The notes under the pieces were generated by a model. That model was given only the letters and a program-made list of their open reading frames with translations, had not been told where the DNA came from and made no database searches. This document shows, piece after piece, positions 61,306 through 64,000 of a DNA stretch of 64,000 nucleotides (the stretch's first letter is position 1; each line of letters begins with the position of its first letter). The DNA lies in NCBI RefSeq assembly GCF_030123245.1, contig NZ_CP126101.1:2478501-2542500 (forward strand). Reading direction: 5' to 3'. Origin of the DNA: Lysinibacillus pakistanensis. Lineage in GTDB: Bacteria > Bacillota > Bacilli > Bacillales_A > Planococcaceae. The translations under genes were made by a program, and so were the position numbers.

Positions 61306-61836
61306 ATGGTAAAGCAATATGCAACATTTGCAGGTGGTTGTTTTTGGTGTATGGTCAAGCCCTTTGACGAAACACCTGGAATTGAATCGGTGATTTCTGG
61401 TTATACGGGTGGACATGTTGTGAATCCGACATATGAACAAGTATGCTCTGAAACAACAGGACATGTGGAAGTAGTACAAATTACCTTTGACGATGAGCTC
61501 TATTCCTATGAGCAATTACTTGCAACATTTTGGACATTAATAGATCCTACAGATGTCGGTGGGCAATTTTATGATCGTGGGGAATCCTACACAACTGCCA
61601 TTTTTTATCATAATGAGGAGCAACGTGAATTAGCAGAACGTTCTAAAGCGGATTTAGAGGCATCTGGTAAATTTGATAAGCCGATTGCGGTGAAAATCTT
61701 ACCAGCAAGTACGTTTTATCCAGCTGAGGACTATCATCAATATTATTATAAGAAAAATCCAATGCACTACGAGCGCTATTCGATTGGTTCTGGTCGCAAA
61801 GCGTTTCAGGAGCAACACTGGGGGCGGGAAAAATGA
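61306..61836 (+). CDS. msrA: Peptide methionine sulfoxide reductase A
   Basis: 176 residues. The catalytic motif [11 protein letters not shown] has the nucleophilic Cys, and [20 protein letters not shown] with GHVEVVQ completes the active site. Reduces methionine-S-sulfoxide in proteins. AAGGAG precedes the start; the gene overlaps msrB by four bases, so they are coupled. Confidence 0.95.
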   Translation: MVKQYATFAGGCFWCMVKPFDETPGIESVISGYTGGHVVNPTYEQVCSETTGHVEVVQITFDDELYSYEQLLATFWTLIDPTDVGGQFYDRGESYTTAIFYHNEEQRELAERSKADLEASGKFDKPIAVKILPASTFYPAEDYHQYYYKKNPMHYERYSIGSGRKAFQEQHWGREK

Positions 61837-62261
61837 AAAAAGAACAACGCTTAAAAGAACTAACTGACATGCAATACTATGTAACACAAGAAAGTGGAAC
61901 AGAGCCACCGTTCCGTAATGAATATGATCAACACTTTGAAGATGGCATTTATGTCGATATCGTTTCAGGGAAACCGTTATTTAGCTCCCTCGATAAATTC
62001 GATTCAGGATGTGGTTGGCCAGCATTTGCAAAGCCAATTGAAAAAGAGGAAGTAACCGAGCATTTTGATACATCTCATGGAATGCGCCGAGTGGAGGTTC
62101 GCAGTAAGGATGCTGATTCACATTTAGGGCATGTTTTCCCTGATGGACCTACCGAGCTTGGAGGTTTACGCTATTGCATTAATTCAGCAGCTTTACGCTT
62201 TATACCAAAAGAGGATTTAGAAAAGGAAGGCTATACTGAATATCTTTCCTTGTTTAAATAA
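61833..62261 (+). CDS. msrB: Peptide methionine sulfoxide reductase B
   Basis: 142 residues. The segments [33 protein letters not shown] with the catalytic Cys, and AALRFIP are diagnostic. Reduces methionine-R-sulfoxide, the complement of MsrA. The usual CxxC zinc ligands are absent: SGCGWP and YCINS contain the only cysteines, so it is the zinc-free type. A terminator follows. Confidence 0.95.
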   Translation: MKKEQRLKELTDMQYYVTQESGTEPPFRNEYDQHFEDGIYVDIVSGKPLFSSLDKFDSGCGWPAFAKPIEKEEVTEHFDTSHGMRRVEVRSKDADSHLGHVFPDGPTELGGLRYCINSAALRFIPKEDLEKEGYTEYLSLFK

Positions 62262-62264
62262 AGA

Positions 62265-62300
62265 AAACTCCTAGCATGAAGTTTTGCTGGGAGTTTTTTT
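62265..62300 (+). terminator. msr operon terminator
   Basis: AACTCCTAGCA and TGCTGGGAGTT-type stem (one G-U) followed by seven T. Confidence 0.85.
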
Positions 62301-62337
62301 GTCCTTATTATGTTATTGTTCCATTCCTTCAGGGCAA

Positions 62338-64000
62338 TTAAACCTTAAACTCACTCACTAAATTACGAAGGTAGTCTGCTTGTTGGGCGAGCTCTGCGGC
62401 GGCTGCATTAATTTCTTGCATGGAAGCGGAGCCTTGTGTTGCTGCTGCTGCGGAAGTAACTGTATTAGCAGCGGATTGTTCAGCATAGGCGTTAACGTGG
62501 ACAAACTCACTTGCTACAGCATTGCTATACTCAAGGGTTAATGAAATTTTTTCAGCCATTGCCGTAATAATGGAGGTAGTTTCCTGTGTATGCGATAAAA
62601 TATTGGCTAATGATTGATTTGTTTCATTTGTCACTTCTACTCCACGAATAACCGAAGTTACCCCCTCATAGTTTTGTGTAATAATAGAGGATACTTCATC
62701 CTGAATGGACGTTACAATTGTTGTGACTTCCTTCGCAGCACTTTGGGATTGCTCCGCTAACTTGCGAACTTCATCAGCTACAACTGCAAAGCCTCGTCCG
62801 TGCTCTCCAGCCCGTGCAGCTTCAATCGCAGCATTTAATGCCAGTAAATTCGTCTGTTCGGAAATAGCGGTGATTGTGCCAATGATTGATGTGATGTCTG
62901 CTGATTTTCGTCCCAGTGCCTCCACCGTTGTTGTAGTCGTGGCCATTGTTTCTTCAATTGCCTGCATCACTAGTGAAGATTGTTCAACTGAGCGACTGCC
63001 ATCATCAGCTGCTTGCTGCATTGCTAAGGATGCACGTTGGACAGCATTGGCTTGTTCATTTAAATGGTGCATGGAATGCTCAAGGTCACTCATTTTTTGC
63101 TGGGCACTATTCATGCTGGAAATGGTATTGTCACTATCGCTTGCAATGTCAGCTGTAGCATCAGCAATATCCTGAATAGTACGAGCATTTTCATCCGCTA
63201 ATGACATTAATTCCTGACTGCTACTAGAAACATGATCTGCAAGCTCACTCACACGTTTTATGAGATTAGATATAGATTCTATTAAAGTGTTGGTGGAAGA
63301 GGCAATCGTTGAAAATTCATCATGATTACGTACTTTAACGCGCCTTGTCAAATCGCCACCAGCCTGGGCAATATCCAGAATCGACTCGTTAATTGCATGT
63401 GTATTATTTTTTAATGATTTAAATAACATATAGCCAAATATGATGATAGCAATAAATCCGATTACTGAAATGATAAAGAAAGAAATAATAGAGACATTGA
63501 CTTGCTGGTTCAACGTATTTAATTTGGCTTTATTTGCTTCATCCATCACTGTATTGATGGATTCGATATTTTTATCAATATGCGTTTTCATCGTTTCGCC
63601 AACAGCGCCCATCATCAGCTTTCTTGCCTGCTCGAGTCCAAGCTCATCACGCATCGTCATGACTTTTTCAGAGTAATCGAGGTAATTTTTATAATATTGA
63701 CCAATTGCCTGCATATGTCCAAGCTCAAGCTCTCGATCTGAGAACTGATCTTCTAATTCCTTAATTTTTTTATTTATCGAGTCAATTTTCATATGGTATG
63801 AAGTAGAATAAGTGCCGTTACCAGTTATTAAATAGGTTTGCTCTAAATTTGTGAGCCTAGCAATTTCATAAGCAAGCTGATTAACTGTTAATTGCTCTTG
63901 GACATTTTTCTCAGTAAAATCATCCATTTGTCGCTGAAGATTACGTATATCGACATAAGACAATATACCCATTATTCCGTTAATGATAATTAGAAGTGTA
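62338..64000 (-). CDS. Methyl-accepting chemotaxis protein, N-terminus beyond the window
   Basis: At least 553 residues; the frame is open through the right edge, where [17 protein letters not shown] is the first membrane segment. A four-helix-bundle sensor (about 150 residues, [20 protein letters not shown]), a second membrane segment, a HAMP domain, and the signalling domain with [20 protein letters not shown] follow. The C-terminus ends [11 protein letters not shown] true start upstream is out of view. Confidence 0.92.
   Translation of the reverse strand, partial: TLLIIINGIMGILSYVDIRNLQRQMDDFTEKNVQEQLTVNQLAYEIARLTNLEQTYLITGNGTYSTSYHMKIDSINKKIKELEDQFSDRELELGHMQAIGQYYKNYLDYSEKVMTMRDELGLEQARKLMMGAVGETMKTHIDKNIESINTVMDEANKAKLNTLNQQVNVSIISFFIISVIGFIAIIIFGYMLFKSLKNNTHAINESILDIAQAGGDLTRRVKVRNHDEFSTIASSTNTLIESISNLIKRVSELADHVSSSSQELMSLADENARTIQDIADATADIASDSDNTISSMNSAQQKMSDLEHSMHHLNEQANAVQRASLAMQQAADDGSRSVEQSSLVMQAIEETMATTTTTVEALGRKSADITSIIGTITAISEQTNLLALNAAIEAARAGEHGRGFAVVADEVRKLAEQSQSAAKEVTTIVTSIQDEVSSIITQNYEGVTSVIRGVEVTNETNQSLANILSHTQETTSIITAMAEKISLTLEYSNAVASEFVHVNAYAEQSAANTVTSAAAATQGSASMQEINAAAAELAQQADYLRNLVSEFKV

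Noticed and set aside
62705..63175. Plus-strand frame of 156 codons within the chemoreceptor
   Set aside because: Antisense shadow with Ala/Ser-rich low-complexity translation; the minus-strand chemoreceptor is unambiguous.

Overview
The window looks like a chromosomal segment of a low-GC, spore-forming Bacillaceae/Planococcaceae bacterium, most like Lysinibacillus (an inference from gene content). Support comes from a gamma-type small acid-soluble spore protein, a Spo0E-type phosphatase, a DUF3231 spore-coat-like protein, a T-box-controlled threonyl-tRNA synthetase, an Amj-type lipid II flippase, and a thyA ... folA - hlyIII - degV - ypmR - ypmS - msrA - msrB order that resembles the Bacillus subtilis dfrA region. 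No rRNA or tRNA genes were seen.

Layout. 1-5.4 kb is a decayed accessory stretch: a lesioned IS110 transposase next to a beheaded DJ-1/PfpI gene, a MITE, an IS3 relic and other gene fragments, with spore genes between them. 5.7-28.7 kb is ordinary chromosome: a MarR-DUF3147 pair, GNAT acetyltransferases, amj, T-box-thrS, a small Spo0E-like gene, a SUKH-GNAT-GNAT operon, ccsB/resC, a cold-shock gene, a ComP-like kinase with its LuxR-type regulator, thyA, an Rrf2/ywnB pair with matching operators, aspartase and a chemoreceptor. 45.7-64 kb is again chromosomal: a B12-riboswitch locus, a TetM-like GTPase, a second B12 riboswitch with a BtuF-like lipoprotein, an S9 peptidase, folA, the ypm/msr cluster and another chemoreceptor.

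The most interesting object is the 15.7-kb element at 29.8-45.7 kb. It has a tyrosine integrase at one end, a divergent XRE repressor switch with three repeated operators, a winged-helix Rep-like protein followed by three iteron-like repeats, many very small genes, a lone phage tape-measure gene followed by a 28-codon stump of the next tail gene, and a small-terminase-like gene near the other end. This order is that of a phage-inducible chromosomal island (phage satellite). Its flanking direct repeat is 205 bp, identical in both copies, and contains a complete cobalamin riboswitch aptamer plus the 5' half of a plausible antiterminator. The element therefore sits inside a host B12 riboswitch. 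It carries its own near-consensus promoter at the right end, so the host locus keeps a promoter, an aptamer and its own terminator. At the left end the host promoter now reads through the same aptamer into a terminator immediately in front of the integrase. Integrase expression may thus be governed by cobalamin. The architecture is read directly from the sequence; the regulatory behaviour is inference.

Other notable items are a 21-bp-period tandem repeat array after the B12-locus gene, three TTTCGG sites at exact 22-bp spacing between the ComP-like kinase and a divergent gene, and a T10 tract that frameshifts an acetyltransferase.
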